From: Leeuwenhoekiella palythoae
GTDB lineage: Bacteria > Bacteroidota > Bacteroidia > Flavobacteriales > Flavobacteriaceae
Length of the DNA: 64,000 nucleotides
Assembly: GCF_900130045.1 (NCBI RefSeq)
Contig: NZ_FQXT01000003.1
Location: forward strand, 730,560-794,559
Direction of reading: 5' to 3'
Positions 19,668 to 28,674 of the stretch are shown piece after piece; position 1 is the first letter of the stretch; each line of letters begins with the position of its first letter. Below the pieces are notes generated by a model that was not told where the DNA came from, made no database searches, and was given only the letters and a program-made list of their open reading frames with translations. Made by a program: the position numbers and the translations under genes.

Positions 19668-20636
19668 TTATTTAGTCCCCTGTAGTGTTGTTATGCTACC
19701 ATCAGAATTATAACTGAATTCAATTACTTTCATACTTCTCAACCAGGTCTTACCTCCAGACGGTACACTATCATGATAAAAAATGTACCATTTGTTCTTA
19801 AATTCTATGATCGAATGATGAGTGGTCCAGCCTACCACTGGTGTTAAAATCACTCCGCGATACGTAAATGGGCCATATGGATTGTCTCCAGTTGCATAAC
19901 ATAACTTATGGGTATTGCCCGTGCTATACGAAAAATAATACGTATTGTTATACTTATGCATCCAAGAAGCCTCAAAGAATCTTCTGTCATGATCCCCTGC
20001 GGTTAAAGGCTTTCCATCATCATCTAATATCATTATGGACTTAGAAACTTCGGCAAACTCTAGCATATTATCACTCAGCTTTGCTATTCTAGGAGGTAGG
20101 GCCGGCTCTTGATCTTCAGGTTCTGCGCCACACTCAATAGCTTTGCCATCTCTGTAACGTTGCAACTGACCGCCCCATAAACCTCCAAAGTACATATAGT
20201 GCGTATTGTCATCATCCTTAAATAAACAGGGATCAATTGAGAAACTACCTTTCATTGGTGCCTCTAATGGCTTAAATGGACCTTCAGGCTTATCTCCGAT
20301 CGCAACACCTATTCGAAAAATGTCTGTTTGATCTTTCAGAGGGAAATACAGGTAGTATTTTCCATCTTTACAAGCGATATCACAATCCCATAGTTGTCTA
20401 CCAGCCCATGGAATATCTTTTACATGAAGTACTTCACCGTGATCAGTTACCTCACCATCAATTGAATCCATGGAGAACACATGGTAATCACGCATATCAA
20501 AATGATCTCCATTATCATTCTCAGGTATTCCAGATTCAACGTCGTGAGAAGGATATATATAAATTTTATCATTAAATACGTGAGCAGAAGGATCTGCCAT
20601 ATATGCGTGATCTACTAAGTATCTGGGTTCTTTCAT
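19668..20636 (-). CDS. GH43 glycosidase without signal peptide (probable intracellular beta-xylosidase/arabinofuranosidase)
   Basis: Five-bladed propeller GH43 enzyme of 322 residues consisting of the catalytic domain only. The three acidic residues are visible: general base D15 in MADPSAHVF, the pKa-modulating Asp in SIDPCLF, and the general-acid Glu in FFEASW. No signal peptide or lipobox is present with the ATG at 20636, so it probably acts in the cytoplasm on short xylo- or arabinoxylo-oligosaccharides brought in by the nearby GPH symporter (inference). Its start resembles the next upstream GH43 (shared ADPxAxVF and YPSHD), suggesting an old duplication. Subfamily cannot be assigned by eye. 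Last gene before the terminator. Confidence 0.87.
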   Translation of the reverse strand: MKEPRYLVDHAYMADPSAHVFNDKIYIYPSHDVESGIPENDNGDHFDMRDYHVFSMDSIDGEVTDHGEVLHVKDIPWAGRQLWDCDIACKDGKYYLYFPLKDQTDIFRIGVAIGDKPEGPFKPLEAPMKGSFSIDPCLFKDDDNTHYMYFGGLWGGQLQRYRDGKAIECGAEPEDQEPALPPRIAKLSDNMLEFAEVSKSIMILDDDGKPLTAGDHDRRFFEASWMHKYNNTYYFSYSTGNTHKLCYATGDNPYGPFTYRGVILTPVVGWTTHHSIIEFKNKWYIFYHDSVPSGGKTWLRSMKVIEFSYNSDGSITTLQGTK

Positions 20637-20694
20637 TGTTTAATATTTATTGCTATTATTTTTATAATTCTTTTGTTGCGCTTACTCTACAGCT

Positions 20695-22011
20695 TTAGTC
20701 CATAAAGCGTATCCAATCTATGCTTGCCTGACCTGCTTTTAACACCAATCGTAAATCGTAAACAGCATTCGCTATTTGAGGTAGGGCTGCTTTATATTCA
20801 AGCCACCCTGTATTTGCGGGAATCTCAATAGCTGCAAGTATGGTATTTTTGCTTGCATCTACAATCTCCAGTTGTGATTTTAGGGAGGCATTCACGCGTA
20901 TCGTAAGACTAGCATAAGTTTCATCAAATTCTACGGAATTGTATTGTACCCAGTCGTTTTGCTTCAAAGCAATATTCCAACCTTGAAACGTGTTTTGCGA
21001 ATTATTAAAATGCAATTCTGCATCGGCACTTTTAGCACTATACCGATCAAACTGAAGCTCCTCTGAAGCCTTATTAACTCCGATACCACGCAATGTGGGT
21101 ATTACTTTATTTATCAATCCGTCTGTATTGAAAGAAAGACTATCTGCCCGTATAGATCGGTTTTTATCAAAGTCTGGTGAAAGGTCATTATGATGGTAAA
21201 ACAAATACCACTGATCGTTATAATCTACAATGGAATGATGATTGGTCCAGCAACCCGTTGGGCTTTCATCCATAATCACCCCAGTAACCTTAAAAGGTCC
21301 CATTGGGCTATCACCTATCGCATACTCGAGACGTTCTGTTTTGTTTTCTACGTGAGGATAGGTCAGGTAGTATTTGCCACTACGCTCAAACATAAAAGGA
21401 CCTTCGAGGTGACCTTCTTTCGGTAAATTTGCAATAATGCTGGGTTCTGAAGCAAGTTCAAGCATGTTTGGCTTTAGCTTAGCTACCCATATATCACGTC
21501 CCGACCAGTAGATATACGCCTGACCATCGTGATCAATAAAAACATTAGGATCTATCCCATTTACATTAGCAATAGGTTTTTTCTGCGGAGTAAATGGACC
21601 TTCCGGATGGTTACCTACTGCAACACCTATGGTAAATCCTTCAGTATCCTTATGTTTAGTAGGAAAGTAGAAATAGTATTTACCGTCTTTCTCGACACAA
21701 TCGGGAGCCCACATGCTATACCCTTCATCATAAGCCCACGGCACATCCTTCTGATGAAGAATTTCTCCGTGATCTTTCCATATGGTGAGATCTTTAGATG
21801 AAAATACGTGGTAGTCTTCCATGCAAAACCATCCGGGCTCTCCTTTATCCTCAGTACACATAATGTCATGAGAAGGATAGACGTATAGTTTATTATTAAA
21901 CACGCGTGCGGTAGGATCTGCAGTATATTGATCGCGAATCAAGGGATTCTGTGCCCAAATAGCCTGAAATCCCCATATAAGCGCTCCTAAAAATGCAAGG
22001 TTGCATTTCAT
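20695..22011 (-). CDS. GH43 arabinofuranosidase/xylosidase with C-terminal CBM6-like module
   Basis: Secreted GH43: signal peptide MKCNLAFLG...AIWAQ, catalytic propeller with general base D32 in ADPTARVF, GIDPNVF, and general acid in HLEGPFMF. A C-terminal beta-sandwich resembling CBM6 (about the last 130 residues, with NDWVQYNSVEF and a closing DWIRFMD) would bind xylan. I chose the ATG at 22011 because it directly begins a conventional signal peptide; an in-frame ATG at 22053 would add 14 residues (MIITYTKTCGFLPE) and is the alternative. It lies between two other GH43 genes with short gaps, so co-transcribed. Subfamily and exact substrate are not determinable here; arabinose removal from arabinoxylan is likely. 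Confidence 0.87.
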   Translation of the reverse strand: MKCNLAFLGALIWGFQAIWAQNPLIRDQYTADPTARVFNNKLYVYPSHDIMCTEDKGEPGWFCMEDYHVFSSKDLTIWKDHGEILHQKDVPWAYDEGYSMWAPDCVEKDGKYYFYFPTKHKDTEGFTIGVAVGNHPEGPFTPQKKPIANVNGIDPNVFIDHDGQAYIYWSGRDIWVAKLKPNMLELASEPSIIANLPKEGHLEGPFMFERSGKYYLTYPHVENKTERLEYAIGDSPMGPFKVTGVIMDESPTGCWTNHHSIVDYNDQWYLFYHHNDLSPDFDKNRSIRADSLSFNTDGLINKVIPTLRGIGVNKASEELQFDRYSAKSADAELHFNNSQNTFQGWNIALKQNDWVQYNSVEFDETYASLTIRVNASLKSQLEIVDASKNTILAAIEIPANTGWLEYKAALPQIANAVYDLRLVLKAGQASIDWIRFMD

Positions 22012-22064
22012 CTCAGGTAAAAATCCGCAAGTTTTAGTATACGTTATTATCATTAATTGATTTC

Positions 22065-23636
22065 TTAGTAAGATGGTTTATCAGAAATTTTGAAATAATC
22101 AAAATCGACATAACCACCTACATTCTCTGTAGCATAATTGAATAAACCAAAGCGGTACCCCATAAAGTGAGGAAGCGTGTATTGCATTTGTAAAACTCCA
22201 CCGATTGATTGCCAGTTTTTACCATCTAAACTATAATAGAAATAAGCTTTGTCTGTACGCTTTTTAAAATCACACCTTATTTTGAAATACACGACATCTT
22301 GCTTAAGTTCAATTTTTGATATAAAAGTGCCATCTCCCTCATTTTTGCGAATAAAAATGTACTTTTTACTTCCTTCAAAGCTTACACCGATTTGTCCAAA
22401 TTTTTGCTGAAGAATTGCCAAACCGGCAAAATCACCAGAGCGCATATTCGCTACATCCACTTTGATAGTCCCTGAAGATTCTGGCCCGATAGTCCGCTGG
22501 GTAAGTGTATTTTTAGCTTGGGTAAACAACGTGTCAATTCTTCCAGTTTTTAGACGTAAATAACCTGGACGTTCTGAAACTGACCATAAGTTGTTATTAG
22601 GATTGTGATTAAACTGCCAAACCAGTGGAAGCATAGCATCTCCCGATTTGCGTTCAAACTGATCTGAATTAACTATTCCTGGAATTAAACTTTCGTTTTT
22701 AGGTAAGTTTAGTTCTTTGGGTACTTTACCATTTTTCCCGAGAACCGGCCAGTCATTGACCCATTTTACAGGGACTAGATACGGAATTCTACCCACTGCC
22801 CCACTGTCTTGAAAAAGGTACGCATACCAATCTCCTGAGGGCGTATCTATTAGTCCTCCCTGAGCTACACCTTTATCTTGAAGTGCAATTCTACCTTCAT
22901 ATGGGCCGGTAATTCGATCTGCTCTATGAATAATTACCGTGCGCATACCGTTACGAGGCCAAGCAATATTGAATAAGTAAAATTTCCCCTTGTGTTTAAA
23001 AAGTTGCGACCCTTCGGCGGGCAAAAGGACTGAAGCACCTATAGGCTTTGTTGCATTTTCAATTAAAACTTGCTGAGTATCTTCTTTTACTCCGCTCAAG
23101 TCATCTTCAAGCTCAACTATACTAATTTCTCCAGCACCCCAAATCATATAAATTTTACCGTCTTCAAAAAAGAGCGTGTGATCATGATATGAAGGTGCAA
23201 ACTCGTGTTTTTCCCAAGGGCCATTCTCAATATCTCTAGTTGTATAAATATGCGTTTTCCCAGAAGTTGCTGAAAAAGTTGATAAGTAATAAGTACCCTT
23301 ATGAAACCTTAGTGAACTTGCCCACGAACCCTTCCCATAAGTTTGCTGTCCATTTTCAAGATTCATTGCATCATTGTCAACCAGTCTGTCATAAGCATAG
23401 CCTATGAGTTTCCAGTTCGTAAGATTGTTTGATTTCATTATAGGTACTCCGGGGCTCATATGCATAGTAGTACTGCTCATGTAATAGGTACTATCAACTC
23501 TTATGATAGCCATATCCGGGACATCTGCATAGATTAACGGGTTGGATGCCGTATTTTGCGCAACTCCCTGAAGCGCGCACAGACATATTCCTAAAAGCCA
23601 AATTTTAATATGATATGTGTTATTACTTATATCCAA
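22065..23636 (-). CDS. GH43 beta-xylosidase/arabinofuranosidase with concanavalin-like C-terminal domain
   Basis: 523-residue two-domain GH43. The N-terminal propeller starts with DVPDMAIIRV (general base D41) and STTMHMSPGVPI, a pattern I associate with subfamily 12. The C-terminal beta-sandwich (about 325-520) resembles the GH43_C2 domain that completes the active site in beta-xylosidases. Signal peptide (about 1-27, ending GVAQ) indicates periplasmic export. The stop of the upstream GH10 lies 8 nt before the ATG at 23636, so the genes are in one operon. Likely role: trimming xylose or arabinose from imported oligosaccharides. Subfamily call is from memory of the motif pattern. Confidence 0.88.
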   Translation of the reverse strand: MDISNNTYHIKIWLLGICLCALQGVAQNTASNPLIYADVPDMAIIRVDSTYYMSSTTMHMSPGVPIMKSNNLTNWKLIGYAYDRLVDNDAMNLENGQQTYGKGSWASSLRFHKGTYYLSTFSATSGKTHIYTTRDIENGPWEKHEFAPSYHDHTLFFEDGKIYMIWGAGEISIVELEDDLSGVKEDTQQVLIENATKPIGASVLLPAEGSQLFKHKGKFYLFNIAWPRNGMRTVIIHRADRITGPYEGRIALQDKGVAQGGLIDTPSGDWYAYLFQDSGAVGRIPYLVPVKWVNDWPVLGKNGKVPKELNLPKNESLIPGIVNSDQFERKSGDAMLPLVWQFNHNPNNNLWSVSERPGYLRLKTGRIDTLFTQAKNTLTQRTIGPESSGTIKVDVANMRSGDFAGLAILQQKFGQIGVSFEGSKKYIFIRKNEGDGTFISKIELKQDVVYFKIRCDFKKRTDKAYFYYSLDGKNWQSIGGVLQMQYTLPHFMGYRFGLFNYATENVGGYVDFDYFKISDKPSY

Positions 23637-23644
23637 AATAAAAT

Positions 23645-24784
23645 CTATTTTTTTGCGATTGCAATAATTGAGTCTACTACACTCTTGGGTTTATTATCTC
23701 TGTCAAATAACAGCGGGTAATCTGTACGACCAGCTACAGGCCAATCATTTCTCCAAGAATTTCCATCATTAACTCCCCAAAGCGTGACTTTATCAATCTT
23801 CTTATGATGTTTCAGAAATAATTTAAAAAATTCTAAATAACGTTGATTCAAGGCGTTGCTCACTGTATCTGGTAATTTTTCTGGATACGGATTCATAGCT
23901 TCTTTATATTGAAAATTTGCTGAAACCTCTGCTCCTTGGTTTTTCCAAGGAGAAGGAAGAACTGTAATATCAAATTCAGTGATTGAAACTTTTAAACCTA
24001 GATTAGCGAAAGCTGTGATACTTTTTTCAAACTCTTCAAGTTCTGGGTAATCCATCCCTACGTGACCTTGCATTCCGATGCCGTGAATGGGTACACCTTG
24101 TTCCTGTAATTTTTTGACCATACGTACAATGCCTTCTCTTTTTTCAGGCACAGCAGTTGAATAATCATTGTAATACAATTCTGCTTCAGGATCTGCCTCG
24201 TGCGCAAACTCAAATGCCATTTTGATAAAATCTTCTCCAAGAAGATTATAAAATTTACTTTTTCTCAATGTCCCATCGTCTAAAACCGCCTCATTCACAA
24301 CATCCCACGTTTTTATTTTACCCTTGTAACGGGTAACAACAGTGTGGATGTGATTTTTCATTCTTTGAATAAGTTCTTCACGAGTTATTTCCTGATCAAG
24401 ACTGTCTTTAAAGAACCATTTTGGAGTTTGAGAATGCCAAATTAGAGTGTGCCCGTGAACCACCATGTTATTTTCAATACCGAAGTTCACAAATTTATCA
24501 GAGGTTGTGAAGTCATAAACATCTTGATTTGCGACTAGGCGTTCGCTTTTCATACAGTTCTCAGCAACGATAGAATTAAAATTTTCTCGTACAACCGCCA
24601 ATTCTTCTGGATGATATCCCGCAATTTGTCTAGCGTTCAATGCTGTGCCTATTAAGAATTTATCTGCAAGAGCTTCTTTTAATTTTAAAGGTTTTTCATT
24701 TAACTGGGCAACATCCTCAGATTTATCAGATTTGCAGTTTACCAGCAATATTGCTATTAAAATAAGTGATGATAAATAGTTCAT
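23645..24784 (-). CDS. GH10 endo-1,4-beta-xylanase, lipoprotein
   Basis: Retaining endo-xylanase, catalytic domain only (379 residues). Acid/base E165 in WDVVNEAV and nucleophile E270 in ITEFDI are present, along with HGHTLIWHSQTP. The N-terminus MNYLSS...LLVNC carries a lipobox with C17, so the enzyme is membrane-anchored. Bacteroidota loci usually pair a large CBM-bearing surface GH10 (here at 26466) with a smaller periplasmic-type GH10 like this one. It follows the GPH symporter gene by 15 nt and precedes a GH43 by 8 nt. Expected job: hydrolysis of imported xylo-oligosaccharides to xylobiose and xylotriose. Confidence 0.95.
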   Translation of the reverse strand: MNYLSSLILIAILLVNCKSDKSEDVAQLNEKPLKLKEALADKFLIGTALNARQIAGYHPEELAVVRENFNSIVAENCMKSERLVANQDVYDFTTSDKFVNFGIENNMVVHGHTLIWHSQTPKWFFKDSLDQEITREELIQRMKNHIHTVVTRYKGKIKTWDVVNEAVLDDGTLRKSKFYNLLGEDFIKMAFEFAHEADPEAELYYNDYSTAVPEKREGIVRMVKKLQEQGVPIHGIGMQGHVGMDYPELEEFEKSITAFANLGLKVSITEFDITVLPSPWKNQGAEVSANFQYKEAMNPYPEKLPDTVSNALNQRYLEFFKLFLKHHKKIDKVTLWGVNDGNSWRNDWPVAGRTDYPLLFDRDNKPKSVVDSIIAIAKK

Positions 24785-24799
24785 TTAAGTAAATTAAGT

Positions 24800-26281
24800 T
24801 TATAATCTTTTTGGCGAAGGCTCGCGTCTGTTTGATAATTCTTCTTGTATCTCAAGCTCTTTAGCCTTATTAATTTTGTAGAAAATCAGGCAAGTAACAC
24901 TTATAAAGAAAAAAAGTGCTGGATAAATACTTACCGATAGTTTGATACCAGAAATGGTTAATGCATCTTGAAGTTCGGCCTGCTCATTATAGCCGTACCA
25001 CGCTAATAATCCCGCAACTAAAGCCCCCCCTATACTTAAACCGGCTTTAAGGCCAAATATCATTGCTGAAAAAATTATTGCTGTTGCCCTCCTGAAATTA
25101 ATCAGCTCTGAGTAATCCGCCACGTCAGCGATCATCGCCCATAGTAATGGTGTAGAGATACCGTAAAAAAAACCATGCGTTAATTGAGTGATAAATATTA
25201 ACGCGATAGCATCTTCAGCATAGAAAAAAAATGCAACCAAACAAATTGCGGACAGAAATAAACTAAGTCCAAAAACATCACGTTTACCAAATTTATCGGC
25301 TAACGTTTTAGAAAATCCGATTCCTATCATCATCATGACGATACCTCCAGCATTGAATAGACTAAAACCGGAGGTGGCAGGATCATCAGGCCAAGTAAAT
25401 CCTACAAAACCCATATTAATGAGCCACTTATTAAGATTTAATATGAATCCATTAAAACCTATATTTTCTAAGAAAGTGCTCAGGCTAGCATTATCTACGA
25501 AATCATTAAAGTAATACACGTACATGCCTCCCTTCAAAGAAAGCGTTACAAATACAAAGATGGTAATCAGTAATACAGCTCGCCAAGGCTTATTTTTCAA
25601 TAAATCTTTAACATCCTGTTTTATAGACGAATCGCGTTCTGCCTTAGGTAAGACGCGCTCCCGTGTAGTTAAAAAGGTTATGATAAAAAAGATAACACCA
25701 ACAATGGCGAACAACCAAATGGTTTGCTTAAAACCCTCTACTTTATCTCCATCTCCTAAAATCAGTACTAGCGGTAATAAGAGTACTTGTACTACAAATT
25801 GAGCAATCATAACGGCCACAAAGCGATATGAAGAAATACTGTTACGCTCTGACATATTTCCGGTCATAACCCCACTAAGAGAAGCATACGGTAAGTTATT
25901 AGCTGAATAAATGATTACCAACAATATATAGGTAATCAAAGCATAGGTTACTTTTCCTGTCAAATCAAAATCCGGAGTGCTGAATGCAAGAATTGCTACA
26001 ATTCCAAAAGGAATGGATGTAAATAGAATCCAGGGACGGAATTTTCCCCAGCGAGTTTTGGTTCGATCTGCAATTATACCCATCACCGGGTTGAAAAAAG
26101 CACCTATCATCCCACCTGTAAAAATAATAAAGGATGCCTTGCTAGGTGGTATCTTGTATACATCTGTATAAAAGAATGCCAGAAAAGTCATTAAAGTCTG
26201 AAAAATAAGATTTGCTGCAAGATCTCCTAAGCTATAGCCTATTTTCTCTACAATAGAAATCGTATTGTGGTTAGGTTTCAT
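24800..26281 (-). CDS. MFS sugar symporter of the glycoside-pentoside-hexuronide (GPH) family
   Basis: Inner-membrane, cation-coupled transporter of 493 residues with about 12 hydrophobic segments. The family loop motif ADRTKTRWGKFRPW (about 71-84) after helix 2 matches GPH (MelB/XynP-like) proteins. A hydrophilic loop near 215-230 separates the two halves. There is an extra segment between helices 7 and 8 (about residues 250-300, FVDNASLSTFLENIG region) longer than in MelB. Set between two xylanase genes, it most likely moves xylose, xylobiose or aldouronic products into the cytoplasm. A 184-nt gap upstream (26282-26465) could hold a secondary promoter, but no clear box was found. Confidence 0.9.
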   Translation of the reverse strand: MKPNHNTISIVEKIGYSLGDLAANLIFQTLMTFLAFFYTDVYKIPPSKASFIIFTGGMIGAFFNPVMGIIADRTKTRWGKFRPWILFTSIPFGIVAILAFSTPDFDLTGKVTYALITYILLVIIYSANNLPYASLSGVMTGNMSERNSISSYRFVAVMIAQFVVQVLLLPLVLILGDGDKVEGFKQTIWLFAIVGVIFFIITFLTTRERVLPKAERDSSIKQDVKDLLKNKPWRAVLLITIFVFVTLSLKGGMYVYYFNDFVDNASLSTFLENIGFNGFILNLNKWLINMGFVGFTWPDDPATSGFSLFNAGGIVMMMIGIGFSKTLADKFGKRDVFGLSLFLSAICLVAFFFYAEDAIALIFITQLTHGFFYGISTPLLWAMIADVADYSELINFRRATAIIFSAMIFGLKAGLSIGGALVAGLLAWYGYNEQAELQDALTISGIKLSVSIYPALFFFISVTCLIFYKINKAKELEIQEELSNRREPSPKRL

Positions 26282-26465
26282 CGTATTTCAACTATTTTTT
26301 AAGTTCATTCTACACACTAGAGCTCTCCCCGTGAAGATTGAGCAGTTATTAAATCAAACTCGTGATATTTAAAATCTGATAATGGAGCGGTAGACTAAAC
26401 TTTATTAGAACTAAATGTTATACAAGAATATACAAAAAAATCGAGGTATATAGTTAAAATGACTA

Positions 26466-28637
26466 TTAGTTAATTTCTTTCGATTGAAGTGCCTCTACAA
26501 CGCCTTTGTAGGCTAGCTTTCTTGTAAACGATTCAGTCCATAATCCAATAGGTTCACCTGCTCTCCAAGATGAATTGCTAGGACTATCTGTAGGACTCCA
26601 AATCGTAATACCATACTGTTGGTTTTGTGGTATTAGTTTAAAATATTCTGAAATTACGAAATGGTACATATCTGCTTGAGCCAAGTATAACTCTTCAGTA
26701 GCGTCTTTTGTTTGAACACCTATACCAATATCCAATTCGGAGATTTTAATTTGTTTCCCGGTAGCTGCTAGGAGTTTGAACATCTCAATTATCTTAGATC
26801 GATCTGAATCAATATTGATATGCATTTGTGTTCCAATTCCATCAACTCGAGCACCTTGTTCTTCTATATAGTTCACATATGCAATTATCCCCTTGCACTT
26901 ATCTATATTATATTCAAGGTTGTAATCATTTATAAATAATATATCATCTGCATTGCCGTATTTCGCCGCGAGATTGAATGCCTCTACCGCATAATCTTTT
27001 CCTAAATAATCCTGCCAATAAAATTCGTCAGCGGCCATTTCCGATTTGCCTATACCAGACTTAAGTTCATATGGATTACCGTCATCCATGGGCTCGTTAA
27101 CAACATCCCAAGCGAATGTATTGGATTTGGAAACTTCCATAATTCCAGATATCCACTTATCTAGATGGAATGATAAAGTATCCTTCTTTTCCTCCTCCGA
27201 CATTTCGATGATTATATCTTGACCCGCTTCTTCATTAAACCAACTGACTTTTAAATTATCAAAGTAATAGGTTGTAGCAGTAAGACCTAAATTGAATGCT
27301 ATCGTATTGCAACCCGCAGTACTTTCATTAATAGTAACTTCTGTATTAATGTGTTTCCATTGGGTTGTGGCATTAATGGTTCCGAAAAAATTATAATGTT
27401 TATAGGCTCCCGGGGCGGTTTGTGCCTGTGTATTTATAGCTGCTACTGCATCAGCTCTTACATCCATTTCTAGTTTAAACTTTTGTCCAACCTCTGTAAC
27501 CTTGGGGAAAGTCACAAACAATTGAGATTCCCACTCATTTGGGCGCACCTCAGCGTTGGTAATTTCTAAAGCTCTACCGGAGTCCTCTGCCCCTTCTCCC
27601 ATAGCGGTAAATGATAATACCGCATTAGGACCATTACTTTGATAACCATTTTGAGCATCAGTTTCGAAAGGTTGGTCTAGAAGATCTTCCCAATCAGGAC
27701 CGTTACCATTTTCGTTATATTTTGATACTTCAATGTTATCAAATTGATAAGTTGCAGCAGTGGTACCTAAGTTGAAGGCTATAGTATTGCAGCCAGACGT
27801 ATTTTCGTTGATTGTAACATCAATACTAATGTGCTTCCAAGTAGGGTTAGCCGTAAGTGTTCCAAAAAAATCATAATGCTTATAACTTCCTGGTGCGGTA
27901 TGGGCTTGAGTATTTATAGAGGTGTCCACGTCAGATTTAATATCCATTTCTAATCTGAAAACCTGTCCAACTTCTGTGGCTTCTGGGAATGTTACAAAAA
28001 GTTGCGAATCCCATTCATTAGGACGAACCTCTGCATTAGTGATAGTTAAGGCTCTTCCTTCTCCATTAAAACCTGCACCATCAGAGGTGAAAGCCAATGC
28101 TGCATTTGGTCCGTTGCTTTGATATCCCGATTGATCATCGCTTTCAAAGTCAATGCTTAGTATAGTCTCCCATTCTGGATTAGATTGTGCTGGAAGAATA
28201 GTTGGGGCAATGGTACTATTTAGAAACGTAGCATTTTGATTGGAATGCCACGCTAAGGTGTGCCCATAAATACTTAATCCGGCCTCCTTGGCATGATTAA
28301 CAAATTGGCTCACCTCATCAAGATTCAGTTCTCCATTATCATTGACTACTGCACCATGTTTCATACCGTAACCTGCTGTAAGCTCTTGAAAATTTGAATT
28401 ACTTAGGCTGAAAACGGTTCCTTGACTATTATAAGAGGAGATACTTACTCCGGCGCCTAACTTTAAAGAGGATTCACCTATATATTCCTTTAAAGGCTCT
28501 AATTGATCCAGTTCCTCTTGCTGCTCTATACTTAAAGGTTTTTCTACTTGATATTCCAAAGGATCTAGATCAACACAGCTAAAAACAGAAAGAATCGGAA
28601 CTATTAAAAGCAATCGTTTTAAATAAAATGTTTCCAT
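26466..28637 (-). CDS. GH10 endo-xylanase with two CBM modules inserted in the catalytic domain (xyn10 of the xus cluster)
   Basis: Surface lipoprotein xylanase (C21 in VFSC) of 723 residues. The GH10 barrel is split: the N-terminal part (about 52-145, with YGHTLAWHS) is followed by two tandem beta-sandwich modules (about 155-308 and 315-468). The barrel then resumes at about 475 with acid/base E515 in WDVVNEP and nucleophile E634 in ISELDI. The modules are carbohydrate-binding-like (CBM4/9/22 type) and strongly alike, with a period of exactly 160 residues. This inserted-CBM architecture is known for Bacteroidetes xylanases next to xusABCDE. Role: initial endo-cleavage of xylan at the cell surface. 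It follows xusE by 37 nt. Confidence 0.95.
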   Translation of the reverse strand: METFYLKRLLLIVPILSVFSCVDLDPLEYQVEKPLSIEQQEELDQLEPLKEYIGESSLKLGAGVSISSYNSQGTVFSLSNSNFQELTAGYGMKHGAVVNDNGELNLDEVSQFVNHAKEAGLSIYGHTLAWHSNQNATFLNSTIAPTILPAQSNPEWETILSIDFESDDQSGYQSNGPNAALAFTSDGAGFNGEGRALTITNAEVRPNEWDSQLFVTFPEATEVGQVFRLEMDIKSDVDTSINTQAHTAPGSYKHYDFFGTLTANPTWKHISIDVTINENTSGCNTIAFNLGTTAATYQFDNIEVSKYNENGNGPDWEDLLDQPFETDAQNGYQSNGPNAVLSFTAMGEGAEDSGRALEITNAEVRPNEWESQLFVTFPKVTEVGQKFKLEMDVRADAVAAINTQAQTAPGAYKHYNFFGTINATTQWKHINTEVTINESTAGCNTIAFNLGLTATTYYFDNLKVSWFNEEAGQDIIIEMSEEEKKDTLSFHLDKWISGIMEVSKSNTFAWDVVNEPMDDGNPYELKSGIGKSEMAADEFYWQDYLGKDYAVEAFNLAAKYGNADDILFINDYNLEYNIDKCKGIIAYVNYIEEQGARVDGIGTQMHINIDSDRSKIIEMFKLLAATGKQIKISELDIGIGVQTKDATEELYLAQADMYHFVISEYFKLIPQNQQYGITIWSPTDSPSNSSWRAGEPIGLWTESFTRKLAYKGVVEALQSKEIN
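27216..28175 (-). repeat. tandem duplication encoding two CBM modules within xyn10
   Basis: Two 480-bp units (28175-27696 and 27695-27216) encode residues 155-314 and 315-474. Landmarks recur exactly 160 residues apart: GYQSNGPNA (171/331), NAEVRPNEW (201/361), SQLFVTFP (211/371), CNTIAFNL (283/443). DNA has diverged mostly at synonymous sites, so the duplication is not recent and both copies look selected. Confidence 0.9.
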
Positions 28638-28674
28638 GGCAAAATGATTATCGAGAATTTTTAATTCTTATGAT

